The notes beneath the pieces were generated by a model. That model was not told where the DNA came from. It ran no database searches and saw only the letters and a program-made list of their open reading frames with translations. A program made the translations under genes and the position numbers. Shown here one piece after another: positions 1 to 12,190 of a stretch of DNA of 64,000 nt. Every line of letters starts with the position of its first letter. Positions within the stretch are counted from its first letter, which is position 1. Source of the stretch: Paramacrobiotus metropolitanus (taxonomy: Eukaryota; Tardigrada; Eutardigrada; Parachela; Macrobiotidae); contig NW_026570325.1 in the NCBI RefSeq assembly GCF_019649055.1, forward strand, positions 310,001 through 374,000, read 5' to 3'.

Positions 1-863
1 GTTGTTGAACTGCATCTTGTTGTTGTTTCATCGGACGGGCTCGGATCCGATCGCGGTTACTCGGACGCGCTTTCGCGTCCGAGTACGCTGCCACCTTGCG
101 CGGTTACCCCTATCGGGAGCGGTTGCCGAGCTTGTGCGTGCGTGACATTTAACGTGGCTATGCCCATCACACGTAAGGGATGGACGGTAAAGCTGCGCAG
201 GTGGATGCGGCAGGGTGTAAAACCTGGCAGTAGCACCTGCCAATGGCACTGACAATGGCATGCGATAAAAACTGGATACTCTGGCAACTGGCAAGCGATA
301 AAAGCTGGCAGGTGCCACAAACAATATGGTGGTGGATACAGCCAGGTGCGGATGTCGTAACTGCGCATACCTAACAGCGTGAAAGTGGGAAGTAAAGTAT
401 AACACGTGCAAATTGCTTGATAACAAAGATCATCGCGCCAGGTAATATCCAGAAGTCGAACACGGGTATTATCCAGAAGCCGATACCTGCTGTTTTTGTG
501 TCCTGAATCGCATTGCCGATCTGCCGCATACATGGCATTGTACTAATTTTGTGATTTTACTTAGTTCGTACGTTATACGTACTACCTTTTTGATAATTTA
601 AGTAAACCTTCAGAAATTGCTACTCTACCGGAAATTTAAATAGAAGTGAGCCAAGCACTTACCGGTTAACAGTAGAAGGGTTGAAGAATCCACATTACCA
701 TTAGCTTATCACGATCTGTCGGTGTGTGGGAAAGTGTAGTGCCGTGATAACAAATTATTACGAGTAAATTAAAGCGGCAAACATTATTGCCTTCCTATAC
801 TGGTAACATAATATATCCACAGTAGTAGCCGAAATCTGTCAATAAGCATGAGAGCGAGAGTTA
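1..863. other. Intergenic, no gene recognised
   Basis: I see no convincing exon here. The overlapping ORFs at 28-533 are low in conserved features and include short degenerate repeats built on a 'caactggcaagcgataaa'-like phrase around 230-320. I treat the stretch as non-coding or too decayed to read. Confidence 0.4.
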
Positions 864-1330
864 CTATTCAACTAGATCGCAACCAATAACCTCTCCCTTT
901 TTTGCACACGACGTCAGAGGCGGGCTGACCGCGCTTCGTGCTCTTTGCGAGTTCTTAATGCTGAGCCAGTTCGAGCGCTTTCTCCAAGGTCGTAAAAACC
1001 TTGGTATAAGGTGCTGGCGAGTTGCGTCATTGGCAACACAGTTTAAAAATGTTGATGACATGTTCTTTTCGAGAACATCAGCAGGGAAATTGCAGTTAAT
1101 CGCTCTGCGGCAGAGTTTGTTGGAGAAGTCCAGCAAGGTTCAGCGTCTTGTTGCAGTCGAAAATAATTTGCCAGTTTGACGGTGGCGTTCGTCTTCTTGA
1201 CATGTGCCTGCTCGAGTTTGTTCACAACCTGAGCATTGTCAGGATCGCGGGGCAAACATATCGAAGAGCATTTCCATCGCCTCCACCCTAAGTGCATTAA
1301 GCTGAATGGCCTTCTGTTTGTCCGCATCCA
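864..1330 (-). pseudogene. Degenerate retrotransposon gag fragment
   Basis: Two overlapping minus-strand frames together resemble the Gag protein encoded at 35394-36278. The piece CNFPADVLEKNMSSTF lines up with CKFPAEVVEDNLSAAF of the intact Gag, followed by a related 'CVANDATRQHL' segment matching 'GINNQSTRLYL'. Upstream, in another frame, KLEQAHVKKTNATVKLANYF matches the position where Gag proteins of this type have a 'kL...y.tvTf.aAewadFy' block. The frame changes between the two pieces and no start, zinc knuckle or LTR is visible nearby, so this is a relic. Function inferred only from similarity to the copy in this same window. Confidence 0.55.
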
Positions 1331-1599
1331 TGACCTTTCGCAGGTTAATATAACTGCTCCACGTCAAAGTCGCTGGCTCGAAACGGTGGTTGTAGGAGCA
1401 AGTGCAGATGTAGTGTTGTTTGGCATAACTGCACGTATGAGTAAGAAAATATTCCTTCCCGCCAAAATGTCACCTATTGAGAAACACATATTTATTATTC
1501 AGCACGCCATCCAGAGAACTAACTGATTTGTCGGTCAGAGAGGTAAACATTCATACTCGCTGTTAAGCACGTGTAAGGTCATACGCTTAAGTACATGCC

Positions 1600-3425
1600 G
1601 TCATGCATACCCTAACCGTCGATCCGGAGGCTTTTGCCCCGGAGTCTGTCGAAGCGACGAGAGACCTGTCGGAACTATATTTCCCTCATGTCTAGCTCGA
1701 CGCGGACTAGTTAACGCTGATCCGCTGAAACAATTAGCGGCCGACCGGCCTGGAACCCGAGCTGACAACAGCCCGGCTTACGTTATTGGAGTTGGAGGAA
1801 CATCTCCACATCGGCGGCATGCGATTAAGAGCTGAATGCCGAGTGGAAGCAGAACGAGAAGCCACCTAAGCAGAGAAACGGCCCGCCAATGACGAAGTGC
1901 GGCCTAAAACTGACCCGGCGGTTACACGGCTTCTCCGTTGAAAAGCTGCGACTCCAGTCGGCAGCCGTGGAAAATTACCCCCACCGACGCTAAGTTTAAA
2001 AACCTGATTTGCTCCGGACGTTAGGAGGTCATTAGAGCAAGGCGGACCGGAATCTGGCGATCCACCCGAAACTAAACCTATAATTTTCCAACCCGACCGT
2101 GAATTACATCGCTGGCATGGGGCGGTGCCACCAGACTGGCCCCTCGAATACGTTGGCCAACCTACTTGTGCTTCTCCGCTGCCGAAGTGCTTGGTCTGAA
2201 TAGCTGATAAGAGAACGAAACGGACCACGGAAAGTGTGGGGAGGGCGCAGTCGAATCCAGCCACAGTTACACGGCAACCCACCATCTGGATCACTGAGGC
2301 GGGTTCGCACGTACAGTCATGAGATGTCGCCTCGCGGATAGGCAGCATGATCCGGACAGACCGGACGGAGTTACCTCGGATGAACCAGCTCGAAACGAGA
2401 GACCGCAGCGAAGGGATGAAACGCCGACAGATGTGGTGGCCCCGGCCGCTAGAGCGGATCCACTCGACGCATTTGACCAACCGGTATGGCACGTCAGGCA
2501 GTCTTAGACTAACAGTCCGTCATGGCGCCTCCCGGTCTTTCTGGTAGAGTGCTGCCGAGACCACTCTAACGTCGAATGCACCGACGAATGGTAGTTATCT
2601 TCCGCGCAGCCAGGATTTTGGATGCCGACAGTTGATGGCCCCGATGTACCAGCCGGCTTTCTTGGTAGATGAAGCGATCAATACAATGGGCAGCCGCGTC
2701 GCCTGCACGAGCCGGCACACCGCGAGCGGAAATCAAGGGGGCCATAGGCGGATGAGGCAAATGCTTTTTTGAGAAAAGATTCACAACGCCGCCGACGGTC
2801 GCGCTTTTCCGGTTGGCGGAATTCTACCGAAGCCGCTGACGGAAGCAGAGGAGCCAATAACCATGCCGATGGAGTCAGTTGGACCACCACAAAATATCCG
2901 TCCGAACTGGTTCACCGGCCGGACCCAGGTCGAACTGACCAACTGTATGTCGACATCCGCCTATCGGTATCCCAAAAAGTACGGCCTCGCGCGGAACCGA
3001 CATGCCATGAAACAAATTGTCTCACCGATTAGAAAACAACCGGCTGTGTTTTTACCCGCCTCGGCGGTAAGGCGCTGGCATCGGTACCTGGACCCGACCG
3101 GGAATAACCCGAACGACCCGTCAAAGCAACTGGCCAGCGTGGTGACATGCGCGCCATCGTCGACACAAGGACCAGTGGGTCGGGCTGTGTCAACACCGCA
3201 TTGCACATGTGTCAAGAATGTCAGTACATACAAGCTGGTTTTCATAAAAAGCAATACCGCAATAACATCTATGGGACAAAAAAATAAATATGCCAACCAG
3301 GAAAATCACTTTGGTTAACGTCACAACCACCTCCCCTCTACTGCAGTTGGTCCGCATTGGATGACGTAGATATGCAGAATTGGCATATTTCCCACCCAGG
3401 TTAAGCATATTAAAAAAACTACCAC
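1600..3425. other. GC-rich decayed element, unidentified
   Basis: This stretch is clearly richer in G+C than its surroundings and carries many partly open frames broken by stops. On the + strand around 1755-1860 a piece reads LEPELTTARLTLLELEEHL, which is coiled-coil-like and resembles the arginine/glutamate-rich part of some Gag proteins. Further along I could not recognise protease, reverse transcriptase, RNase H or integrase motifs. The long minus-strand ORF 1866-2492 has no conserved feature that I recognise. Best read as an old retroelement body, possibly linked to the LTR-like block that follows it. Confidence 0.35.
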
Positions 3426-3444
3426 TAGAGTAGTTTATTTTTTA

Positions 3445-3845
3445 ATGGGAAGTCTGAAAAAGTGACGTATTACTCGTACACGTAACGTCGGAACTGTACG
3501 GTCAGCTTGGAATCACCCCGGCAGTAATGTGACGGAGTCACGACATGCGTCATACCGTCAAGGTCAGTCAGCGGTCGATTACATCATGTGAAGTTACCCT
3601 TACGTCACTTCCTGTCATACCGCCGTCATCCTGCACCATTTTTTGTCACCACGGAAGCTCCACCCCCTCCTAGCCGTCCATTCTCATATATAAGGAGGCC
3701 TTTCGACTGCCAGTCAGTCAGTCCGTTCTTCAGCAGCAGCCTAGCTGCTTAGCTATAGAACAGTTGTAGTGGGCAAGCGTTTACGCAATAAAGGTCATGG
3801 TCACACAGGCGTTGCCTAGTCGTTCACCATAGGTGCACATAGGTA
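3445..3845 (+). repeat. LTR-like block with TATA box and poly(A) signal
   Basis: A TATA-type core (catatataagg, about 3690-3700) is followed about 90 bases later by AATAAA (about 3787), with a CAGTCAGTCAGT stretch between them, as in the U3-R-U5 order of a retrotransposon LTR. Several TGACG/CGTCA motifs lie upstream of the TATA box (3470-3610), resembling CRE/ATF-type sites. A second copy and target-site duplication are not visible, so it could be a solo or truncated LTR, or an ordinary promoter without a recognisable gene downstream. Confidence 0.35.
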
Positions 3846-4739
3846 CAGGTCATCGTTGACCTTTTCAGATAGGGCTCATAAGGTGCACTACGGGAGGACT
3901 CAGTTTTGCGACAATAACACGCCAAAAGGAAGCAGTGTGGCTTCGTAAAGTTCGGAACCGGGACAGCGTTGTGATGCCGTCGTACATGTGCGACTTGCTT
4001 CCTTTCAGGAAACAAGTGCGAGATACCATCTTCGCGTTACGGAGCACAATGATGTCGGCGCGCGACTGAGAATAGCAGTGGTGATTGCACTCCAAGACGC
4101 AGATCAACTGCGATTCTGAGTGTGGGGTCGTTAAGTGAGCTCCAGACAGAACTGAGAAGCTGCTAGGACTTCCCGCCAGCCCCCGCTTTCTGGACTGCTC
4201 ACGCCTCGGAGGCTTCAGTTGACATGTCTGACTGGGCGGCCGCTAACACATCCGCTAACACTGAATCTCGGAAGACCGGTTAGTTTCACGCATTCTGCTG
4301 CTGTGCGGTTGCAGTGGTCGGGAGATCGGCGTTGTCACGACTTGAAGGTGGTGGTAATATCTTTGATATTGACCCACCGCTTAAAGCGCACAAAAGCAGC
4401 TGATTGTTGTCAACAGGATAACACAGGCACGCTTCTACCGCAGTTGCCAGGATAGACAGAACACCACACAGAGATCACAGAGGACATAACATTCTCGTGA
4501 TAACAGTGCCACTGCATTACGCCACACTCATTTGCTGCCACTTTTCAATGGAGCCACCCCAGTAGGTTTCCGGGTCGAAATCAGCGATCCCTTAAGTCAG
4601 TTGAGTCTGCGAGTAAGCCAAAGCTAGAAAGGGCGGGAGACCAATCTTCTTACCGTGACTATGTAGACGCAATCGTCGCTTCCGGTTGCACATGGCGTCT
4701 CGGCCCCATGGATAGCTTTTACCAAAACCTTTAGAATAT
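3846..4739. other. Intergenic, no gene recognised
   Basis: Only short ORFs on either strand without conserved motifs or convincing splice signals. Nothing further can be supported. Confidence 0.4.
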
Positions 4740-5257
4740 ACTGGTGGAGGTCAATTACATTTTGGTAACCGCCAACCGGTGCGCGACGCGTAAAGGGGAA
4801 ACGCGTAAAAAATGTGACGTAACAGCGCGTAAGCAAGGGAACAATCTGATTCGTAATCACAAAATCTGGGATTGGTTTTTCAGCTTACTTGTCCGCGTAA
4901 GCGTTGCGCTTCGACCTCGAAGCGCAACCATTACCCAAAACTACGAGTAACTCGTAACTATCCTACACAGATCAACAAAATCTATGTGTGTTTGGATCAA
5001 AAATAAATCCAACGAGCCAGAGTCACTTGCCAAAACTCCTAATTAATTTTTTTGACGTAATACCAGATTTAACACATTACAGCATTAAAAATGAGTTTTC
5101 CGGTTTCACTTCGGTGTTCAGTTTCTTTCTTGCCCCGGAAGCGTACTCGATTTACGTTTGGACGATAATTTTTTCGCTGAGTCATAACTAATTTTTTACG
5201 CGTCTCTCCATTACCCGACGCGCAACGGTTATCCAAATGTAATTGACTTCCACCACT
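4740..5257. mobile_element. MITE-like element with long terminal inverted repeats
   Basis: The left end (ctggtggaggtcaattacat) and the reverse complement of the right end (gtggtggaagtcaattacat) match, and similarity continues inward for about 80 bases, including a shared acgcgtaaaaaat. The element is about 518 bases long with no coding capacity, which is typical of a non-autonomous DNA transposon. An additional perfect hairpin, TTGCGCTTCGA-CC-TCGAAGCGCAA, sits at 4904-4927. The exact ends and target-site duplication are uncertain; TATA/TA-rich sequence borders both sides. Confidence 0.65.
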
Positions 5258-6727
5258 ACTATACGTATTAATCATGAACTCGAATGGCTTCGTTTTGCGC
5301 GTTTTGCCCGCTATCAACAATTCATCGTTTTATATTTAACAGACGTTGCAGGTACTTACATAAAGTGTACTTATATATTTCAACCTTAATGAGTTCCGTT
5401 CGCAAGGTTGCGGCAGAAAATACCCTATTACAATACAAATTAGGGGAAAGGGGACGCATAACCTATCCTATTCTGAACGTTTTGTGAGCAACCGGTGGAT
5501 GTCAAGTCCCAAAACTTTTGCAACTAAAGCACGAATAAGGTAAAAGATTGCTTCCAATGCACAATTGCTCTTTACAAAAAATGCTAATTTTTGTAGTTTT
5601 ATATACATATAACCAATGTGAACATCACCGACGCCATACGAACGCAAGCGTCATTTCCGGTCACGCAAGGCGGTCTCGGAATCCGGAGCAATGAGAAGCT
5701 GGACGTCCCGGCCCTTTTGGCCTCGGCTTATTCAGTGGATAAACTGACTAGCGAGATAGTGGATTTGGACCCGGAAGTGTAATGTTGCGACGCCTCAGAA
5801 GAGTGGCAGCGAACGACCGAAGCCAATTTTCCCCGACTTCCGAAACTCGAAAATTCCAGAAGACGTGGGATGAAACAGCCATCCGAGGCTCGGTGAAGAC
5901 TTTACTGGCGGTAGCCCAGTTCGATATGTCAAGTGAAGCCCGCCTCCGAGGCGTGATACCAAACACAAAGGGGCATGGTTAGAAGCGCTCCATAAAAGCA
6001 AACTGCATAATAATTTAATTTATTGTGCTCGAGCCTATAGGCAATCCCTGATAAATATATTACTAGAAATACTAATGTACACATATGTACACATACACAT
6101 ATGTGCACACAAAGTACGCAGTAGAGGTACATATTACATACAAACGCACAAATTACAATGTACATAAAGAATTAGATCAACTTGAACGCTGAAAAGCCGC
6201 ACAGGCATTATTAGGCAGATTATTAATGCCTGTTCAGTTTGATCAGGGTTTGAACTGAAAGACGTTTGCTCTCTGCAGCACTAATTCTAGCAAATAGGGA
6301 GAGAGGGAGATGAGAGGTCAATAAGGCTGGCGCCTTTCCCTTAAGTCAGCTAAGGATTCGTTAGGTCTCGCTCCTTTGTTCATCACACATTTCCATAGCT
6401 TGTTCAAGCATAAATAGGCGGTTGCTCAATGCAATCTTGACGTCTTCGGCTTATCTGATGCAGTGTACTTAATTAATCGCCTCTACTGCAAATCTGTTTT
6501 GCATTATCCGTGCGTTGCGAAGTGAACATCTGTCTAACAAAACACTGAGTGCATAAACTGAGCAATTTCCCAACTAGCCGCTTTAAGCAATCGCAAATTG
6601 CCGCTATATTTCTGAGGCGTTTAGAAGTAATCAGGGCAATTCAGTTGTCCGTTTGTAACCACGGTGTGTTACAGATTTTGTAAAAGTTTTAATTTGCAAT
6701 CAAGATTCATTTGTTATCGTAAACGTC
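5258..6727. other. Intergenic; GC-rich fragment and ACAT microsatellite
   Basis: The piece at about 5620-5985 is GC-rich like the 1.6-3.4 kb relic and contains a 66-codon ORF (5782-5982) with no recognised motif. A degenerate (ACATAT/GTACAC)n microsatellite lies at about 6065-6165. The last few hundred bases are presumably the promoter and 5' UTR of the gene beginning at 6728; I see no clear TATA box. Confidence 0.4.
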
Positions 6728-9035
6728 ATGAATGCCACATCGCTGTATTTTCGCCAGTTATTTTCGGGTGGACGCGCCGTGAACTACGGCAACACGGTGC
6801 TGGTACAGCGCGACAATGGCCAGTGGTGGCTGGGATACGTCCAGGATATTGATGATGACCATTTCTTCGTCGACTTCGATGCCGCAACAATCAAAGCACA
6901 ATGGATCCATTCAAGCTTTCTCTGGTCGCATCGTTTTCTCTTTAGTGAGGAATTCCGTCAAGGTTCCTCTGTGCACATAGCAGTGCGCGAACAAGATGGT
7001 GGGCCGATGGTTTTCAGAAAGGGTACCATAACCCAAGATAAAATTCATGTATTCTGCGTTGTACACCTGGATGACAAAAATCCTATCGAGACGGGAATGT
7101 CCTCCAAGAGCACCCACATCGTGCTTCGGAAGCATATTGCCGAAAATTTGCCGGTGCCCGGAGATGTTAAGTGTTTGTATGGACAAACTACCGGTTCCGT
7201 GTACAGGAAGCATGTCATCGGCTTTCCCCAAGCTCAACTGTTGCCGAATGTGGATTTCATTCCGATGTTCGTAGCCCGCACATGCCGGTTAACGCTTGGC
7301 CAAGGCGACGGAGATTGTGACGCGACCTGCCAGTTTGACGTATCCATTAGCGGGGAAGGGATAACATTCGACTGTAAAAGCCACCAGGAGACTGGTGGGA
7401 CTTATTTGATTGAAGACGGTTGTCGACTGTTTGCGCGACTGGGATCCGATTCGGTCACATTCATCTGCTGCGAAATGCATATGGACGAACTCAAACGCAG
7501 CCTATTCTGGACCGACGATTCGCTGAAGAATGCCTGCGATAACTACCTCACGGCAAAGCTAACCGCAGAACCTAATACCATGGACACGATTGAGTGGCAA
7601 ATGTCTCAAAGTGGTCAGTATAAAAGGGCTGAGTAAAGAGGCCGTAAATTTTTGCATTTTTTTAAAGTTATGTGATTCTTAATAACTGGGTATAATAATC
7701 CGCAGATGCGGAAGGAATTTCCATCAATAAACTTTCGTACCCCATCCTGGCATGGATACTCTCCTGTCTGGACGCGCATTCCCAGCTGCAGATGAGCAGG
7801 CAAGTTAATAAGTATGGTAGCAAGTAGCATACTTTTCCAGTTCTACTCTCTTATTTTTGTTCCCGTTCCGTGATAAGCCATCCCTGTACTCAAGGGATTT
7901 TGGCACCTAAAACTACATTAGATGCGTACGGCAAGTAAATTTATACGATGAGCAGGATGTGTTACTGAGTAATACTGACTTACTGTTTACTTCCCTTTAG
8001 AGTATGCGCCTTGTGGAGAGCCCTTGTCCACAGACACGTCGATAACCGGCACATTATTATCAATCTCTGTACAACGTGCGGAAAAGCGCCACAGGACCAG
8101 GACTCGTTGGGTGAATATCTTGAATATTCGACTTACAAGCTGGTAACAATGCTGCAGCATTTGGTACGGAAGCATACGCAAACGGTGGCGCTAACGGAAG
8201 ACCGGCATCACGTTCATCATGGAAGTGACTTCAAAGTAAACATGTCAACGATCAAAGAAGTTTTAACAGCAATGGGCGTTCGTCTGCCGGCAATCATCGT
8301 CAAGAACGGCCGCGATGTCCCTGAATTTCCGTCTTTCCTGACCACCGGACGCAGTTCTCGCAACCCTACATGGTTGTCCGAATGGATGGTCGTTTGTCAG
8401 CACCTGATCCTGATTAACTTCACCGCGTCGGCAGCCATCGTCAGATCGGCGCTGGAAGTGCTGTTTCTCGCCCCTGGGTCGGGCTTCCTGCAGTCCGAGA
8501 AAGCGTTTAAGCGGAGGCTTTAACGAGCCGTGTCAGGCTAAACATTCCATTTGTGCGCTTTAACGCTAATGAAACGCCCGCCGAGCAGTGTCGAAACTTT
8601 TTGGCAGCTGCAAACGATCAATGTCCGGCCGTCAGTCTGCAAATTTACGAAAAAGTTGCGGCGATCCATACGCGTTGGGTGCAGACCCTGGATTATCCGG
8701 AAAACTGGGTTGGCATCCGCGGTTTTCTGCGACTGTAAGTAGTACTTGACACAGGATATCAAAATGCTAATTTGTCTCGCAACTTTTTTTCTGTAAGTCT
8801 TACTGGTTCCGTCCTTTTAGTTAAAAAAAAATTTCCGGTTGTAAACAGTTATCAATCTTCTGTTTCGTAATCCAGCTTCTGCTTTTGATGCTTTAATCTC
8901 TGATTTGCCAGGTTCAACTCGCTTCGCGGAGACGCTGATTTACAGCAATGGGGCACGATGGACCTCCGGCAGCTGAACATTGCATCGCTGAGCAACGTGA
9001 CCTTTGCAGCCCTTGATGCATGCTTCAAAGACTGA
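6728..9035 (+). CDS. Three-exon gene of unknown function, one frameshift in exon 2
   Basis: Exon 1 is 6728-7632 (ATG start; donor GTAAAG), exon 2 is 8001-8734 (acceptor CCCTTTAG, donor GTAAGT) and exon 3 is 8912-9035 (acceptor TTTGCCAG, ends TGA). All junction phases fit. The product would be about 587 residues, but exon 2 changes frame near 8511-8523: the first frame ends in TAA at 8521 and the second is closed before about 8508, so one base seems missing. The N-terminal 60 residues (NGQWWLGYVQDIDDDHFFVDFD) look like a small beta-barrel of Tudor/agenet type, by inference. Later cysteine- and histidine-containing parts are not recognised. I recall similar proteins in tardigrades. The frameshift could be a real lesion or an assembly error. 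Confidence 0.7.
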
Positions 9036-9049
9036 AGCCTATGCTAATA

Positions 9050-9112
9050 TTACATATATGTAGTATATACATACATACGTACATATGTAGTATATAGATA
9101 TATATATCTATT
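9050..9112. repeat. TA/ATAC microsatellite
   Basis: Runs of tatatgtag, atacatacatac and atatatat directly downstream of the three-exon gene. A simple-sequence repeat with no coding potential. Confidence 0.7.
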
Positions 9113-9812
9113 CAATACACATGCGCAGATATCCTGATACTTGTACGCGCGATTTGTTTTTCGCCATTTTTATAACAACTTTGTCCAGTATTACAAGCAA
9201 GCCTCTCTTAATCTTTGGTCCCTCAACAAGCGTCCCAAAATGTCCCTTACTCTTTGGCTCCTGTTGTGAGGGTTAACCAGCCAATGGTCATCTGACCGCG
9301 GAGACCAATAGTTAAGTACTGAATTATTGGATTTGTGAAGCAGCTAACGTTTTCGTTGGTAACGCGAAATACTCACGGTTTTCTTTTTGTTCGAAACTAT
9401 GAATGTGGCTTTTATTACACAATTTAATGTCTTGCAACTCTTGTTTATTGTTGAATCGAAATAAATGGTGATGTTAATATGTGTACTCGAACAGACACGG
9501 TAGTAAGCCAGTAAACTAAATGCAGATACAGTATGTTACGAGAGGAGACTGTACAGTGTATATATCGAGAAGAGAGAGTCATCCCGTTTTTCAAGTCGCC
9601 AATCGCCATTAATTTTTCTCGGATTTTGTATCATGATGGTTCCTTGCAGACTGCTGTTGTATGATTGAATGGCTTTAACAGGTGTTGGATCCACTTTCGT
9701 TGTTAGGAAAGTGCCCGATAGACATCGCTCTCATCATGTTTCCAAGTCTGTTGAAATACAGTTCAAGTGTACAATCATCATAATTGCACAGATTTAACGC
9801 GCAGATTTAGAA

Positions 9813-9912
9813 AATGCGAGATTTATCCTACTGCGATATTTAAATGCGAGATTTATCCTACTGCGATATATCCTACTGCGATCCTACTGCGATTTATCCT
9901 ACTGCGATTTAT
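9813..9912. repeat. Short tandem repeat, core TCCTACTGCGAT
   Basis: At least five imperfect copies of tcctactgcgat(att/tta) lie head to tail. They account for the repeated Y-P-T-A-I string in the overlapping 92-codon ORF, which I therefore do not call a gene. Confidence 0.75.
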
Positions 9913-10299
9913 GAACCAACTAAAGTTTCAAGACAACACTGGCGAGCTCCTGTGTCCAGTTGCTATGCACAAAAGCTGTCTTGAGAATTTTGAGAGTACT
10001 AGCCGACGCACATACTGGCGTACGATTTACTGTATATGCGAGTAAATATACTTAATAATTTATTATGTGTTCATCGCAACAACCAGTTCACCTTCACAAC
10101 ATTATGGATAGACGGCGTACATGTGAACGCCCTTTTAGGCCATCGGAATTACAGATATTTTACCATAGGAATTGGTCACAGATATGCTCGATTCTGGAAT
10201 CTTTATTTAATACAAGGTAAGCCTCGCGCTCCGCGCTCGGCAAATGTGTATTGGAAAGGTTAGGCTCGAATTTATGGACTGCTACGAGGTACGACAGTA

Positions 10300-10835
10300 G
10301 TGTTAACGACAGTAGTCGTGGTTGCGGACAGTGGTGGTAGTTCGATCACTCACTCACCTACAGATTTTGCTTAGGGGGCAGTGGTGGTAGCTAGTTCACT
10401 CACTTACTGTATGAGCAATGAGCAAAAAGCAAAATCATGAGCAAAATCTGTAGGCTACAGATTTTGCTCATGATTCGTGGTATCTTGGTTACTTACTCAC
10501 CTATAGATTTTGCTCACGAGACAGTGGTGATAGCCCGGTCCCTCACTCACCTACAGATTTTGCCCACGGGTGCGGTAGCTCGGTCACCTACTCACCTACA
10601 GATTTTGCTGACGGGACAGTGGTGGTAGCTAGTTCACTCACTTATCTAGAGTAGAGATTTTGCTCATGAGTTGTGGTAGCTTGGTCACTCACTCACCTAC
10701 AGATTTTTCTCACTGGACAATCGTGGTAGTTCGGTCACTTTCTCACCTACAGATTTGCTCATAAGTCGTGGTAGCAGGTAGCTAGGTCACTCACTCACCT
10801 ACAGATTTTGCTCACGGGACAGTCACTCACTCATT
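10300..10835. repeat. Degenerate minisatellite with about 60-bp units
   Basis: About nine imperfect units contain 'cactcacctacagattttgctcacgggacagtggtggtagctcggt' in overlapping parts: a cactcac run, ctacagattttgct, and gtggtagc. Unit length varies from roughly 45 to 65 bases. No protein frame runs through it. Confidence 0.75.
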
Positions 10836-11674
10836 ATTATGTTATCGCAAAAATCAAAATAATAGCGTACACTCGGCGTACAGAGCAAACTACATTAATG
10901 CATATTGTCCCAGATCCATGGTTACAGCTGTCCTTACTTCAAAATTAATGTCATTCTTACTTAAATTACAGAGCTCTACGCTATGTTGTTGTCAGGCTTA
11001 GCAAGTACTGTAAGCATTTAAGTAAAACAATACTTTGTCTGGATTATCCCTCAATCTCAGGAAGGCTATTTAAGATAAAAATCTCACCCGTCCCCCACGG
11101 TGGTTGACATTCTAAGTATGTTAAATGTAATGTGCCGTAAATTTTTTCCGCCCCTCACTTCTTGCTATGGTCCTTACGAAATTCCTGGATGACCTCTTAT
11201 TCTAATGGAGAGTCAGGCTTTCCTATATACTTAAAACGACTAAGAGAGTTTTCAAACCTGGCACTTCTAAGGACAATTAAAATTCAGCGTAAATACCTAT
11301 GGAAAATAAGAATCATTTCAAGACTATGCTGGACTTAAACCGACCACGCGTTGATTTATCCATAATAACCCACGAAATTACGCCTTTTGACGGTAAGATT
11401 GTATGAATATATAGATAAAAGAGAAATGTATAATTATGATTTTTTACAAAAGTTGTCCAGTCATATATTACACTGATCAGTTTTCGGTAAATAATACTAA
11501 TTATAGGCACCAAAAATGAATAGGAATGATGTCATGCGTGATGTCATTTCAGTGACGATGTGGACTTATAGTGTTCGTATGTTATGAGCAAAGCGATGGC
11601 AGATATCAATACAAGTATACAGCTGACACTGCCTGACAATGAGCAAATTATTTTGTATAGCTGGACGAACAGAA
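10836..11674. other. Intergenic, AT-rich, no gene recognised
   Basis: No open frame with supporting signals. The 66-codon minus ORF at 11313-11513 is AT-rich and shows no conserved feature. Confidence 0.4.
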
Positions 11675-12190
11675 TCATTTGGCATTGTTCGTTGAGTTCT
11701 TTTCCGGTTTTCTCCTTCGAAACCAGTTTCTTATGAATGTCGGCAGAATCCTAAGCAATCGCTTGCGGAAGCTCTTGCGCTTTTTGGTGGGTTTGATTGG
11801 CTTTGTAAGCTGTGCTGTAGATCCCGCATTTACGTCGTCTTCGCTCTTCTCTTCAGTCCAGTCTTCTTCGGGAATCACCTACACAAACACTAAACTATTT
11901 AACCAAAACTAGGATGTGGCTTTGAGAACACTATCGTCACAAAACCATGCTTCCGATTTCCAGATAAAGGTAATTATTTCTATGAGTGAATTTCGTACCG
12001 ACAACGAGGCGCGTAGTTGACGATCCACGACATCGCTTGGTCGCTTGGCTCGCTTCACATTGGCCCTCGTTGTCGGTGATGGAGTTGCTTCCGCGGCCGG
12101 CTTTTTCTGGCGCTTGCGAATAATTCTAACCGGCGGATTAATCCGGTAGAGATCGTAGCCTGACTTGATAATGGGTGTCATGAAGGCCAT
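11675..12190 (-). CDS. Small basic protein A, two exons, unknown function
   Basis: Exon 1 is 12190-11999 (ATG at 12190) and exon 2 is 11878-11675, separated by a 120-base intron with donor GTACGA and acceptor TTTGTGTAG; both junctions are phase 0. The predicted protein has 131 residues. It begins with P-I-I-K-S-G-Y-D-L-Y-R at residues 6-16, has basic clusters (RKRQKKP; KKRKSFRKRLLR) and an acidic patch EEDWTEEKSEDD, and ends in a strongly basic, amphipathic-looking segment. No domain recognised. The same N-terminal motif occurs at identical positions in the gene at 13103, which supports both predictions. Function unknown; nuclear or nucleic-acid binding would be speculation from charge alone. 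Confidence 0.5.

Noticed and set aside
1866-2492. 208-codon minus-strand ORF
   Set aside because: No motif that I recognise, in a GC-rich stretch where long chance ORFs are expected on both strands.
9767-10045. 92-codon ORF with repeated Y-P-T-A-I
   Set aside because: Explained by the TCCTACTGCGAT tandem repeat.
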